From: an uncultured Oscillospiraceae bacterium
Lineage (GTDB): Bacteria; Bacillota; Clostridia; Oscillospirales; Ruminococcaceae
Assembly (NCBI GenBank): GCA_958403605.1
Contig: CATXYA010000073.1
Span: forward strand, 1-7,196
Length of the DNA stretch: 7,196 nt
Direction of reading: 5' to 3'
Under the pieces are notes generated by a model. It saw only the letters and a list, made by a program, of their open reading frames with translations, did no database searches and was not told where the DNA came from. Below, one piece after another: positions 1-6,014 of the stretch (the first letter of the stretch is position 1; each line of letters opens with the position of its first letter). A program made the position numbers and the translations under genes.

Positions 1-281
1 TACATCTGGCCAGCCTCATCTGCCGTCTGCGGGCGGGGTATTGGTTCGGTCAGGCGGACACGCTGGCCTGGGTGAAGCACATCCGTGTGCCGGTGCAGTT
101 CATCCACGGCGACGCCGATACTTATGTGCCCACGGCGATGGTGCATCCCCTGTACGAGGCCTGCCCGGCGCAGAAGTTTTTGTGCCTGGTGCCGGGGGCG
201 CCCCACGCGGCGAGCTATTCCACCGACCCAAAACTGTATGAAAATACGGTAAAAACATTTTTGCAGACCATCGGATTTTAA
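1..281 (+). CDS. alpha/beta hydrolase, C-terminal fragment (5' end outside window)
   Basis: The reading frame is open from base 3 and ends at TAA 279-281, giving 92 residues of a protein whose N-terminus lies left of the window. The fragment carries the two C-terminal landmarks of an alpha/beta hydrolase. One is HGDADTYVP, which holds the acid of the catalytic triad (Asp, after strand 6) and the following VP turn. The other is VPGAPHAASY, which holds the catalytic His. The nucleophile elbow (GxSxG) would lie upstream and cannot be checked. The HGDADxxVP...PGAxHAxSY pattern, with a short C-terminal helix (YENTVKTFL), resembles the small serine hydrolases of Firmicutes related to B. subtilis YqkD. 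The substrate cannot be told. An internal GTG at 72 is an ordinary Val codon of this frame, not a start. A terminator begins 5 bases after the stop, so this gene ends its transcription unit. Confidence 0.85.
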   Translation, partial: HLASLICRLRAGYWFGQADTLAWVKHIRVPVQFIHGDADTYVPTAMVHPLYEACPAQKFLCLVPGAPHAASYSTDPKLYENTVKTFLQTIGF

Positions 282-286
282 CGCCG

Positions 287-319
287 GGGCCTCTTTCTGA
301 AAAGGAAGAGGCCCTTTTT
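287..319 (+). terminator. Rho-independent terminator of the hydrolase gene
   Basis: GGGCCTCTTTC (287-297) pairs with GGAAGAGGCCC (304-314): 11 pairs including one G-T wobble, a 6-base loop, then TTTTT at 315-319. It lies 5 bases after the hydrolase stop codon and separates that gene from the ABC transporter promoter downstream. Confidence 0.92.
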
Positions 320-402
320 CTGTCATTTTGCTCAGGAGCGCCCCGCAAGTGACACCGGTTTTATGCAAAGCGCTAAAGTACAACAATATTCAAAATATGC
401 AC

Positions 403-431
403 TTGACAATGTATATTTATGCAGCTATAAT
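403..431 (+). promoter_or_regulatory. Sigma-A promoter of the amino acid ABC transporter operon
   Basis: TTGACA at 403-408 and TATAAT at 426-431 are separated by exactly 17 bases, a perfect consensus housekeeping promoter inside an AT-rich island (about 375-432) of otherwise GC-rich DNA. Initiation would fall near 438, leaving a leader of roughly 64 bases before the receptor start codon at 502. I see no riboswitch-sized structure in that leader. So strong a core promoter suggests control by repression, and a palindrome sits in its spacer. Confidence 0.9.
410..423 (+). promoter_or_regulatory. Putative operator palindrome in the promoter spacer (ARG-box-like)
   Basis: TGTATATTTATGCA is an imperfect dyad (5 of 7 positions per half) lying wholly between the -35 and the -10. 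Its form TGNAT-N4-ATNCA resembles the ARG box bound by ArgR/AhrC (TGAAT-N4-ATTCA type). The right half-site sequence ATGCA also occurs at 397-401, 22 bases from ATGCA at 419-423, about two helical turns away. A repressor bound here would occlude RNA polymerase. The match is degenerate and the region is AT-rich, so chance is a real alternative. No regulator gene is present in the window. Confidence 0.3.
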
Positions 432-501
432 AAGCCTATCGCCAAACGGGAACGGGCGGCGCACTTGTGAAAGAGAAATCGTTTTGAGAGGGGTCTTATC
501 C

Positions 502-1428
502 ATGAAAAAGTTTACAGCTTTGTTTGCAGCGCTCACCCTGATGGTGAGCCTGGCCGCCTGCGGCGGCGCTTCTTCCAGCAGCGCGGCGGCTTCCACGCCC
601 GCGTCGGCTGCGCCCAGCACGGCGGCCAGCACCGCCGAGAGCACGCCGGCCTCCGGCAGTGAGGACGACGGCATTGCGATGACCGGCGGCAATACCGAGG
701 AGCACAGCGTCGAGGCCATCAAGGCCAAGGGCAAGCTGGTGGTCACCACCGAAGCGGGCTATGCGCCCTTTGAGTTCCTGGACGAAAACGACAACGTCAT
801 CGGCCTGGACGCCTCGCTGGCGCAGGCGCTGGCAGACGACCTGGGCGTGGAGCTGGATATGCAGAACATCGCCTTTGATTACGTGGTGGCGGAAGTGCAG
901 GCGGGCAACGCCGAAATGGACATCGCGGGCCTGACGCCAAACAACGACCGCAAAAAGAGCGTGGACATGAGCGATATGTACTATGAGGGCGGCCAGTGCA
1001 TGCTGGTGCTGGCGGAGAACGTGGACAAATACGCCACCAAGGAGAGCCTGGCGGGCGAGACGATGGCCACCCAGAAGGCCGCCCTGCAGGAGGGCCTGAT
1101 GAAAGAGCAGTTCCCCGACGCCACCCCGCTGCTGCTGCCGGACTTCCCCCAGTGTGTCGCCAACCTGAAAAACGGCGACTGCGCCGCCGTGATGATCGAT
1201 TCCATCAGCGCCGAGCAGTACATGAAGACCGTGGACGGCCTGGCCATCGGCAAGGTGCCTGTGGAGATCGACCCGGAAGAGGGCGGCAACTCCGTGGCCG
1301 TCATGAAGGGCAACACCGACCTGCTGGATTTCGTGAACGAGAAGATCGCCGAGTACAAAGAGGCCGGCCTGCTGGAGCAGTGGTTCCAGGAAGCGCAGCA
1401 GAAGGCCGAGTCCATGGGCATCGAATAA
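502..1428 (+). CDS. Polar amino acid ABC transporter, substrate-binding lipoprotein
   Basis: This is the extracellular receptor of an amino acid importer. The 308-residue product starts with a lipoprotein signal: MKK, a hydrophobic stretch at 4-17, and lipobox LAAC with Cys20 as the lipidated residue. A Ser/Ala/Thr/Pro-rich tether follows (about 21-55) and then a family 3 solute-binding domain (about 68-300). Visible landmarks are GYAPFEF (86-92), the GLD turn (101-103), the DIAGLTPNNDR segment (140-150), where the family Arg contacts the ligand carboxylate (Arg150), and VMIDS (230-234), where Asp233 matches the residue that usually holds the alpha-amino group. These residues indicate an alpha-amino acid, but not which one. 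ATG 502 is chosen because GAGAGGGG (486-493) lies 8 bases before it and the signal peptide begins there. The frame is open upstream to 328, across the promoter, and that part is not coding. Permease and ATPase genes follow. Confidence 0.94.
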   Translation: MKKFTALFAALTLMVSLAACGGASSSSAAASTPASAAPSTAASTAESTPASGSEDDGIAMTGGNTEEHSVEAIKAKGKLVVTTEAGYAPFEFLDENDNVIGLDASLAQALADDLGVELDMQNIAFDYVVAEVQAGNAEMDIAGLTPNNDRKKSVDMSDMYYEGGQCMLVLAENVDKYATKESLAGETMATQKAALQEGLMKEQFPDATPLLLPDFPQCVANLKNGDCAAVMIDSISAEQYMKTVDGLAIGKVPVEIDPEEGGNSVAVMKGNTDLLDFVNEKIAEYKEAGLLEQWFQEAQQKAESMGIE

Positions 1429-1457
1429 GCCGCTGGCCGGATACGGCAGCCATTTTT

Positions 1458-1484
1458 GCGGCGGAAGGCGCATCCTTCCGCCGC
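1458..1484 (+). other. Intra-operon stem-loop between receptor and permease genes
   Basis: GCGGCGGAAGG (1458-1468) and CCTTCCGCCGC (1474-1484) form a perfect 11-bp GC-rich stem with a 5-base loop, within the 87-base gap after the receptor stop codon. The downstream sequence TGTCTTTG is too poor in T for an efficient intrinsic terminator. By analogy with malE-malF and other ABC operons, such a hairpin would protect the 3' end of the receptor mRNA or cause partial termination, so that receptor is made in excess over membrane components. The fold is seen directly; the role is inferred. Confidence 0.75.
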
Positions 1485-1515
1485 TGTCTTTGTGCTACAG
1501 GAATGGGAGGATATC

Positions 1516-2235
1516 ATGTTTTCTTTTGAGCGGATGCTGAAGATCTGGGAAAAATACGGGCCCATGTATTGGAATGGCCTGGGCTATACGCTGCTGTTTT
1601 CCCTGGCCGCCGTGCTGGTAGGCCTGGTGCTGGGCCTGGTGCTGGCTTCGGGGCGCATGCTGGAGATGCACCCCCGTGACAACGCCTTTGTCAAGGCGAT
1701 GAAGGCCGTGGCCAAATTTTTCTGCACGGCTTACGTGGAGGTGTTCCGCGCCACGCCCATGCTGGTGCAGGTGTTCATCATCTACTATGGCCTGGGCAAT
1801 CTGTTCAAGCTGCCCGATACCTCCCTCAACCGCATGTTCTGGGGTATGGTGGCCGTGGGCCTCAACTCGGGCGCGTACATGTCCGAGGTCATCCGCTCGG
1901 GCATCGGCGCGGTGCCCGGCGGCCAGATGGAGGCCGCCCGCTGCATCGGCATGAGCCATTGGAAGGCCATGCAGCACGTCATTCTGCCTCAGGCGGTGCG
2001 CAATATCCTGCCCGCCATGTGCAACGAGTTTGTCACCATCATCAAGGAGACCAGCATTTTGGGCATGGTGGGCATCGTGGAGCTGATGTTCCGCGCCCAG
2101 TCCATCGCCAAGCAGACCTATATTTTCCTGGAACCGTACGTCATTGCGGCCATCATGTATTTCATCGTGGTGTTCCCGCTGTCCAAGATCATTTCCGCCG
2201 TGGAGAGGAGGATGAGCAAGAGTGTCACAAGATAA
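1516..2235 (+). CDS. Polar amino acid ABC transporter, permease (HisMQ family)
   Basis: This is the membrane subunit that forms the translocation path, probably as a homodimer because only one permease gene is present. The product has 239 residues, usual for the family. The first membrane span is near 22-46, followed by the FRATPMLVQ segment (77-85) and several further hydrophobic stretches (about 84-96, 109-126, 176-200, 208-230), consistent with about five spans. The cytoplasmic EAA loop that docks on the ATPase reads EAARCIG...VILP, with Glu139, Gly145 and Pro158 in place. ATG 1516 is preceded by GGGAGG (1505-1510) at 5 bases; the in-frame ATG at 1456 lies in the intergenic hairpin region and lacks a good ribosome site. 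The last codons overlap the ATPase gene by 14 bases, which implies translational coupling. Substrate specificity cannot be read from this subunit. Confidence 0.94.
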   Translation: MFSFERMLKIWEKYGPMYWNGLGYTLLFSLAAVLVGLVLGLVLASGRMLEMHPRDNAFVKAMKAVAKFFCTAYVEVFRATPMLVQVFIIYYGLGNLFKLPDTSLNRMFWGMVAVGLNSGAYMSEVIRSGIGAVPGGQMEAARCIGMSHWKAMQHVILPQAVRNILPAMCNEFVTIIKETSILGMVGIVELMFRAQSIAKQTYIFLEPYVIAAIMYFIVVFPLSKIISAVERRMSKSVTR

Positions 2236-2959
2236 GCTGATCGAAGTCAAGGGCCTGGAAAAGCACTTCAAGCATGTGGAAGTGCTGAAGGGCATCGATA
2301 TCGACATCAACAAGGGCGACGTGGTGGCGGTCATCGGCCCCTCCGGCTCCGGCAAATCCACGTTCCTGCGCTGCCTCAACCTGCTGGAAGAGCCCACGGG
2401 CGGACACATCATCTTCGAGGGCACGGACATCACCTCCAAGGAGACGAGCATCGACAAGATGCGCCGGAAGATCGGCATGGTGTTCCAGCAGTTCAACCTG
2501 TTCGCCAACATGACGGTGCTGGACAACGTCACCGCCGGGCCCATCCGCGTCAAGGGCATGAAAAAAGAGGCGGCGGAACAGCTGGCAGGGGAGCTGCTGG
2601 CCCGTGTGGGCCTGGCCGACCGCGGCGGTGCGTACCCCATCCAGCTCTCCGGCGGCCAGCAGCAGCGCGTGGCCATTGCCCGCGCCCTGGCGATGCAGCC
2701 GGACGTGATGCTGTTCGACGAGCCCACCAGCGCCTTGGACCCCGAGATGGTGCACGAGGTGCTGGACGTCATGAAGGGCCTGGCCCTGGACGGCATGACG
2801 ATGGTGGTGGTGACTCACGAGATGGGCTTTGCCCGGGAAGTGGCCAACCGCGTCATCTTCATTGACGAGGGCGTCATCCAGGAGGAGAACACGCCCGCCG
2901 AATTTTTTGCGCACCCGCAAAACGCCCGCCTCAAGGATTTTTTGGGGAAAGTCTTATAA
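2222..2959 (+). CDS. Polar amino acid ABC transporter, ATP-binding protein (GlnQ/HisP type)
   Basis: This cytoplasmic ATPase powers the importer. The 245-residue product has every ABC motif intact: Walker [10 protein letters not shown] (39-47), Q-loop Gln89 in MVFQQFNLF, signature LSGGQ (142-146), Walker B VMLFDE (162-167) with catalytic Glu167, D-loop SALD (170-173) and switch His199 in VTHEMGFA. The FQQFNLF and THEMGFA wording is typical of the polar amino acid subfamily. Translation is assigned to GTG 2222, inside the permease gene, with AGGAGG at 2206-2211 ten bases upstream; no ATG lies near the expected N-terminus. The 14-base overlap with the permease gene indicates coupled translation. 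A strong terminator follows 6 bases after the stop, so this is the last gene of the operon. Confidence 0.95.
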   Translation: MSQDKLIEVKGLEKHFKHVEVLKGIDIDINKGDVVAVIGPSGSGKSTFLRCLNLLEEPTGGHIIFEGTDITSKETSIDKMRRKIGMVFQQFNLFANMTVLDNVTAGPIRVKGMKKEAAEQLAGELLARVGLADRGGAYPIQLSGGQQQRVAIARALAMQPDVMLFDEPTSALDPEMVHEVLDVMKGLALDGMTMVVVTHEMGFAREVANRVIFIDEGVIQEENTPAEFFAHPQNARLKDFLGKVL

Positions 2960-2965
2960 ACGGCA

Positions 2966-3002
2966 GCAGGGAGCCCCGCGGGGGGGCTCCCTGCTTTGTT
3001 TT
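2966..3002 (+). terminator. Rho-independent terminator of the ABC transporter operon
   Basis: GCAGGGAGCCCC (2966-2977) pairs perfectly over 12 bp with GGGGCTCCCTGC (2983-2994) around a 5-base loop and is followed by TTTGTTTT. It begins 6 bases after the ATPase stop codon and insulates the next transcription unit. Confidence 0.94.
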
Positions 3003-3043
3003 GCGGCGGCGCAAAGCGGCATTTTTCGGCCAGGAAGAATTTG

Positions 3044-3076
3044 TTTACAGTATTTTCACACGGAATATGGTAGAAT
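3044..3076 (+). promoter_or_regulatory. Possible promoter of the GyrI-like/PPOX gene pair
   Basis: TAGAAT at 3071-3076 is preceded by TGG, giving an extended -10 (TGN-TAGAAT). The best upstream hexamer, TTTACA at 3044-3049, is 21 bases away, longer than the usual 17, so the extended -10 may carry recognition. The region is AT-rich compared with its surroundings, lies just after the ABC operon terminator and ends about 32 bases before the start codon at 3109, a sensible promoter position. Confidence 0.45.
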
Positions 3077-3108
3077 CGAACCATCACCAAGCGAGAGGGG
3101 ACGGGAAG

Positions 3109-3597
3109 ATGGAAGTCAAACAGTGGGAAAAGCCCGCGTTTACCATCATTGGCAAACAAGGGTCTACCGCCCAGGGGCCGGGATTCATCCAGCGCCTGTG
3201 GGAAGACGCCAACGGCCATTTCGACGAAGTGGCCTATCTGGCGAAAAGCCGGCCGGACGGCCAGCTGTGCGGCATTTGGGGGGCGATGTCGGACGAGCGC
3301 CTTTCCTTTGCCCCCTGGGAAGAGGATTTTACCAAAGGGCTGTACTTAGCGGGCGTGGAGGCCGAGGACGGCGTGCAGGCGCCCCAGGGCTGGACGAAGT
3401 GGCAGGTGCCCGGCTTTGTCTATTTGTGCATCAAGCAGGAGGCGGGCGTGGACTTTGCCGCGGGCCTGCGGTATCTGCGGCAGCAGGGCCTGTCCCTGGC
3501 GGGCGCGGTGCAGGATTTCACCGATCCCGGCGACAGCGGGCAGGGCTGGATGCTGTATCCCATCCGGCGGCTCGAAGAAGGGAGGGACCGGTCATGA
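3109..3597 (+). CDS. Stand-alone GyrI-like / AraC effector-binding domain protein
   Basis: The 162-residue product resembles the GyrI-like (SOUL/HBP-fold) small-molecule-binding domain that forms the C-terminal half of Rob/BmrR-type regulators. Here it stands alone, with no DNA-binding helix-turn-helix. Family-like features are an N-terminal strand with KPAFTIIGKQG, the central GIWGAM (55-60), YLAGVEAE (79-86), the PQGWTKWQVP segment (92-101) that precedes a conserved hydrophobic strand, and the terminal LYPIRRLEE (149-157). Free-standing members include a DNA gyrase inhibitor and proteins that bind or hydrolyse lipophilic compounds; which applies here is not visible. ATG 3109 has GAGAGGGG (3093-3100) at 8 bases, and the open frame before it runs through promoter sequence. 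Its stop overlaps the start of the next gene (ATGA at 3594-3597), so the two are co-translated. Confidence 0.8.
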   Translation: MEVKQWEKPAFTIIGKQGSTAQGPGFIQRLWEDANGHFDEVAYLAKSRPDGQLCGIWGAMSDERLSFAPWEEDFTKGLYLAGVEAEDGVQAPQGWTKWQVPGFVYLCIKQEAGVDFAAGLRYLRQQGLSLAGAVQDFTDPGDSGQGWMLYPIRRLEEGRDRS

Positions 3598-4019
3598 TGC
3601 GGGACCCGGTGCAGACCATCGGCAATTTGGCCGACAAGGCAACGACTGCTTATGTGAGCTATTTGGACGGGGACGGCTTTCCCGTCATCCGCGCCATGCT
3701 GGCCCCGCGGGAGCGGGAGGGCATCCGCGTGTTCTGGTTCACCACCAACACCTCCTCCAACAAGGTGCGCTGCTACCGTCAAAACCCCAAGGCCAGCATC
3801 TATTTTGTGGACCGGCGCTTTTTCCGGGGCGTCAATTTGATGGGCACTATGGAGGTGTTGGAGACGCCGGAGGCCAAGGAGCGCATCTGGCTGCCGGGGG
3901 ACACGATGTATTACCCCCAGGGCGTCACGGACCCGGACTACTGCGTGCTGCGCTTCACGGCTGAAAAAGGGCGCTATTACAGCAATTTCAAATCGGAGGA
4001 TTTTCCGGTCGAACCGTAA
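3594..4019 (+). CDS. Pyridoxamine 5'-phosphate oxidase-like (PPOX-fold) flavin protein
   Basis: The 141-residue protein is of the split-barrel PPOX/general stress protein 26 type, expected to bind FMN or a related cofactor as a dimer. Seen in order: a short N-terminal helix, AYVSYLDGDGFPVIRAMLAP (19-38) as the first barrel strands, FWFTTNTSSNKVRCYRQNPKASIYFVD (47-73) with the Ser/Lys cofactor-phosphate region and the usual NP turn, NLMGTMEVLE (81-90), and a C-terminal strand pair. It lacks the C-terminal part of true PdxH, so vitamin B6 oxidation should not be assumed; a redox or stress role is more likely. ATG 3594 overlaps the preceding stop (ATGA), with AGGGAGGGA (3579-3587) 6 bases upstream; ATG 3597 is an equally readable start one codon later. 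Pairing with an effector-binding protein suggests both act on the same small molecule, but that is inference. Confidence 0.85.
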   Translation: MMRDPVQTIGNLADKATTAYVSYLDGDGFPVIRAMLAPREREGIRVFWFTTNTSSNKVRCYRQNPKASIYFVDRRFFRGVNLMGTMEVLETPEAKERIWLPGDTMYYPQGVTDPDYCVLRFTAEKGRYYSNFKSEDFPVEP

Positions 4020-4025
4020 AAGAGG

Positions 4026-4046
4026 GCGGCGGCCAATGGCCGCCGC
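4026..4046 (+). other. GC-rich hairpin just after the PPOX gene
   Basis: GCGGCGGCC (4026-4034) pairs over 9 bp with GGCCGCCGC (4038-4046) around AAT. It starts 7 bases after the PPOX stop codon, but the following bases (TGCGGGGAGG) contain no T-run. It could mark or protect a 3' end or act as a weak terminator; it is not a canonical one. Confidence 0.55.
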
Positions 4047-4070
4047 TGCGGGGAGGGAGGGCAGGCCCGC

Positions 4071-4349
4071 GGGCGCCCCCTCATCCGTCCGGCGCGTTGC
4101 GCCGTCCACCTATCTCCGCGCTAAGAGCCGGGCGTACCGCCCGGTTGCGCTCCGAAATGCCTCTGCGGAGGCGATCCCCCACCGGGGGAAGGCGAACGCG
4201 GGCGGCAAGCCGCCCTGCTACTACTTGCTAAAAATTATAAGTAAGCGGTTAGCTACGTTATTTTTCCGCGAAAGCGAGGAAAAACAAAAGCCTTCCCCCG
4301 GTGGGGGAAGGTGGCTGATGCGCAGCATCAGACGGATGAGGGGGCGCCC
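4071..4349. repeat. 279-bp foldback repeat element with nested inverted repeats (MITE-like)
   Basis: The element fills most of the 435-base gene-free gap between the convergent PPOX and proS genes. It is bounded by a perfect 19-bp inverted repeat, GGGCGCCCCCTCATCCGTC at 4071-4089 and its complement at 4331-4349. Inside each end sits a small hairpin at the same place but with unrelated sequence: CGGCGC/GCGCCG (4090-4104) on the left and CTGATGC/GCATCAG (4315-4331) on the right. CCACC/GGTGG follows, and then a second perfect 18-bp inverted pair, CCCCCACCGGGGGAAGGC at 4176-4193 against 4290-4307. The left arm carries about 65 extra bases (4111-4175) absent from the right arm. The centre (about 4217-4265) is AT-rich. 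No transposase, credible open reading frame or clear target duplication is seen. It reads as two copies of a palindromic repeat unit placed head to head. Confidence 0.85.
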
Positions 4350-4369
4350 CACGGCGTTTCTTCATCATC

Positions 4370-4410
4370 AAAAAATAAAAGGCGCGCTGCAAAAAAAATT
4401 GCAGCGCGCC
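4370..4410 (-). terminator. Rho-independent terminator of proS (possibly bidirectional)
   Basis: A 12-bp perfect stem pairs GGCGCGCTGCAA (4381-4392) with TTGCAGCGCGCC (4399-4410) around six As. Read on the minus strand it is followed by TTTTATTTTTT (complement of 4370-4380), an excellent T-tract, and it begins about 45 bases after the proS stop. On the plus strand the trailing TTGTTCTTT is a weaker tract that could also stop readthrough from the PPOX unit. Confidence 0.93.
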
Positions 4411-4454
4411 TTGTTCTTTATCGCAACAACAGAAAGCTGTCGAGCGGGGAATGC

Positions 4455-5891
4455 TCAATAGGCCTTGCCCCACACCACCATCGTCTTGGCGGGCTTGCCG
4501 CAGCAGGGGCAGACATCGCCCAAGTGCTCCTGCTCAAAGGGCATGCAGCGGCTGGAAAGACCCGCTTTTTCCTTCATCAGCTCTTCGCAGGCCGCGTCAC
4601 CGCACCACATCGTCTTGATGTAGCCGCTTTGGGTATTGGCCAGCTCCAGCACCTCATCCATGGTGGCGGCGCTGAAGGTGCGGTTTTTGCGGTTTTCCAG
4701 TGCGCGGTCATACAGCTGCCCCGCAAGGGTGTCCAGCTGCGCGGGGATGGCGGTCTCCAGGTCGTCCAGCTTGGTGAACAGCTTCTCCCGGTCCGTGCGG
4801 CGCACCAGCACGCACTGCCCGTTCTCGATGTCCTTGGGGCCGATCTCCAGGCGCAGGGGCACGCCCTTCATCTCCCACTGGGCGAACTTCCAGCCGGGGC
4901 TGTTGTCGCTGTCGTCCAGCTTCACGCGGCAGAATTTCGACAGGCGCGCTTTCAGCTCCTGCGCTTTTTCCAGCACGCCGGGCTTATGGGCCGCCACGGG
5001 CACGATGACCACCTGATAGGGCGCGATGGCCGGGGGCAGGATCAGGCCGTCGTCGTCGCCGTGGGTCATGATGATGGCGCCCACCAGGCGCGTGGAAACG
5101 CCCCAGGACGTTTGATGCGGATACTGCAGCGTGTTGTCGCGCCCGGTGAACTGCACGCCGAAGGCGCGGGAGAAGCCGTCGCCGAAATAGTGGCTGGTGC
5201 CGCTCTGCAGGGCCTTGCCGTCGTGCATCATGGCCTCGATGGTATAGGTGGCCTCCGCGCCCGCAAATTTCTCCTTGTCGGTCTTTTTGCCCTTGAGCAC
5301 GGGGATGTTCAGCGCTTCCTCGCAGAAGGAGGCGTAGGTGTTCAGCTGCTGCTCTGTCTCGGCGATGGCCTCCTCGGCTGTCTCATGGATGGTGTGACCC
5401 TCCTGCCACCAGAACTCGCGGCTGCGCAGGAAGGGGCGGGTGGTCTTTTCCCAGCGCACGACGCTGCACCACTGGTTGTACTTCATGGGCAGGTCGCGCC
5501 AGGAGTGCAGCACGTGGGCGAAGTGGTCGCAGAACAGCGTTTCGGACGTGGGGCGCACGCACAGCCGGTCCTCCAGCTTTTCCTCGCCGCCCATGGTCAC
5601 CCAGGCCACCTCGGGCGCAAAGCCCTCCACGTGGTCCTTCTCTTTTTGCAGCAGGCTTTCGGGGATGAACAGGGGCATGGCCACGTTCTCGTGGCCCGTC
5701 TCCTTGAAGCGCTGATCCAATAGATGCTGGATGTTCTCCCAAATGGCGTAGCCGTAGGGACGCAGGATCATGCAGCCCTTCACGGAAGAATAGTCCACCA
5801 GCTCCGCCTTCAGGCAGATGTCGGTGTACCACTGGGCAAAATCTTCGTTGATGGGGGTGATAGCCTCCACCATTTTTTTGTTTTCCTTCAT
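4455..5891 (-). CDS. proS: Prolyl-tRNA synthetase, archaeal/eukaryote-like class (ProS type 3)
   Basis: This enzyme charges tRNA-Pro with proline in the cytoplasm. At 478 residues it is the short form: a class II catalytic core, an anticodon-binding domain (about 290-390) and a C-terminal zinc domain, without the large editing insertion of the E. coli-type enzyme. Seen are CVRPTSET (111-118) for proline/adenylate binding, motif 2 starting [23 protein letters not shown] (145-167), [11 protein letters not shown], and motif 3 [11 protein letters not shown] (274-284) with its Arg278. Zinc ligands Cys430, Cys435, Cys461 and Cys464 (CX4C...CX2C) are all present, and the chain ends in the family's conserved C-terminal Tyr478. 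ATG 5891 is preceded by GAGGAG (5901-5906) at 9 bases; Met7 is a less likely start. It lies downstream of acpP, separated by a terminator-like hairpin, and has its own terminator. Confidence 0.96.
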   Translation of the reverse strand: MKENKKMVEAITPINEDFAQWYTDICLKAELVDYSSVKGCMILRPYGYAIWENIQHLLDQRFKETGHENVAMPLFIPESLLQKEKDHVEGFAPEVAWVTMGGEEKLEDRLCVRPTSETLFCDHFAHVLHSWRDLPMKYNQWCSVVRWEKTTRPFLRSREFWWQEGHTIHETAEEAIAETEQQLNTYASFCEEALNIPVLKGKKTDKEKFAGAEATYTIEAMMHDGKALQSGTSHYFGDGFSRAFGVQFTGRDNTLQYPHQTSWGVSTRLVGAIIMTHGDDDGLILPPAIAPYQVVIVPVAAHKPGVLEKAQELKARLSKFCRVKLDDSDNSPGWKFAQWEMKGVPLRLEIGPKDIENGQCVLVRRTDREKLFTKLDDLETAIPAQLDTLAGQLYDRALENRKNRTFSAATMDEVLELANTQSGYIKTMWCGDAACEELMKEKAGLSSRCMPFEQEHLGDVCPCCGKPAKTMVVWGKAY

Positions 5892-5915
5892 TGTTTTTTA
5901 CTCCTCACTGACATG

Positions 5916-5940
5916 AAAAAGCCCCCGCAGAGTGGGGGCT
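5916..5940 (-). terminator. Terminator-like hairpin between acpP and proS
   Basis: On the minus strand AGCCCCC (5940-5934) pairs with GGGGGCT (5926-5920) around a 7-base loop and runs into TTTT then C. It ends only 24 bases before the proS start codon, inside the region that must be the proS leader. It may simply end acpP transcripts, or act as an attenuator for proS, since no promoter fits between it and the proS ribosome site. Confidence 0.8.
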
Positions 5941-5951
5941 GAGAATGGACT

Positions 5952-5984
5952 GGGACCGTCTGCGGTCCCGCCGCCTGGGCGGCA
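5952..5984 (-). other. Tandem hairpins in the acpP-proS leader
   Basis: Upstream of the terminator-like hairpin (minus strand) are GGGACCG-CAGA-CGGTCCC (5969-5952), a perfect 7-bp stem with a tetraloop, and just before it GCCGCC-CA-GGCGGC (about 5983-5970), a tight 5-6 bp stem. Together with the terminator stem they make three consecutive GC-rich helices in the 123 bases between acpP and proS. The GGCGGGACCGC stretch superficially recalls a T-box core but lacks the needed TGGN. Confidence 0.5.
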
Positions 5985-6014
5985 CAAAAACCACAATTTC
6001 CGTTCCCGCGCTGT

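Noticed and set aside
496..1473. Long minus-strand open frame (325 codons) opposite the receptor gene
   Set aside because: It is a GC-rich shadow: composition dominated by His, Gly, Leu and Ala, no family resemblance, and the plus strand encodes a complete solute-binding protein.
1495..2796. Minus-strand open frame (433 codons) opposite permease and ATPase genes
   Set aside because: It spans two fully convincing plus-strand genes, has low-complexity His/Ala-rich sequence and no ribosome site of note.
2829..3593. Upstream in-frame extension of the PPOX frame
   Set aside because: The open frame runs back through the ATPase gene, its terminator and the GyrI-like gene; the ATGA start at 3594 with its ribosome site is the only sensible start.
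4071..4349. CRISPR array or insertion sequence
   Set aside because: The repeats are inverted rather than direct with spacers, and there is no transposase frame; a non-autonomous palindromic repeat fits better.
4036..4461. Plus-strand open frame (141 codons) through the intergenic repeat
   Set aside because: It runs through inverted repeats and the proS terminator, lacks a proper ribosome site and gives a product rich in Arg/Lys with no protein-like pattern.
4311..5723. Plus-strand open frame (470 codons) opposite proS
   Set aside because: It is a mirror frame of the synthetase, His/Gly/Val-rich without motifs; proS on the minus strand has all catalytic motifs.
5952..5984. T-box riboswitch core for proS (GGCGGGACCGC resembles GGTGGNACCGC)
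   Set aside because: The invariant TGG of the TGGN that pairs with the tRNA end is missing, the bases form a simple local hairpin instead, and the 123-base spacer is too short for a Stem I with specifier loop.
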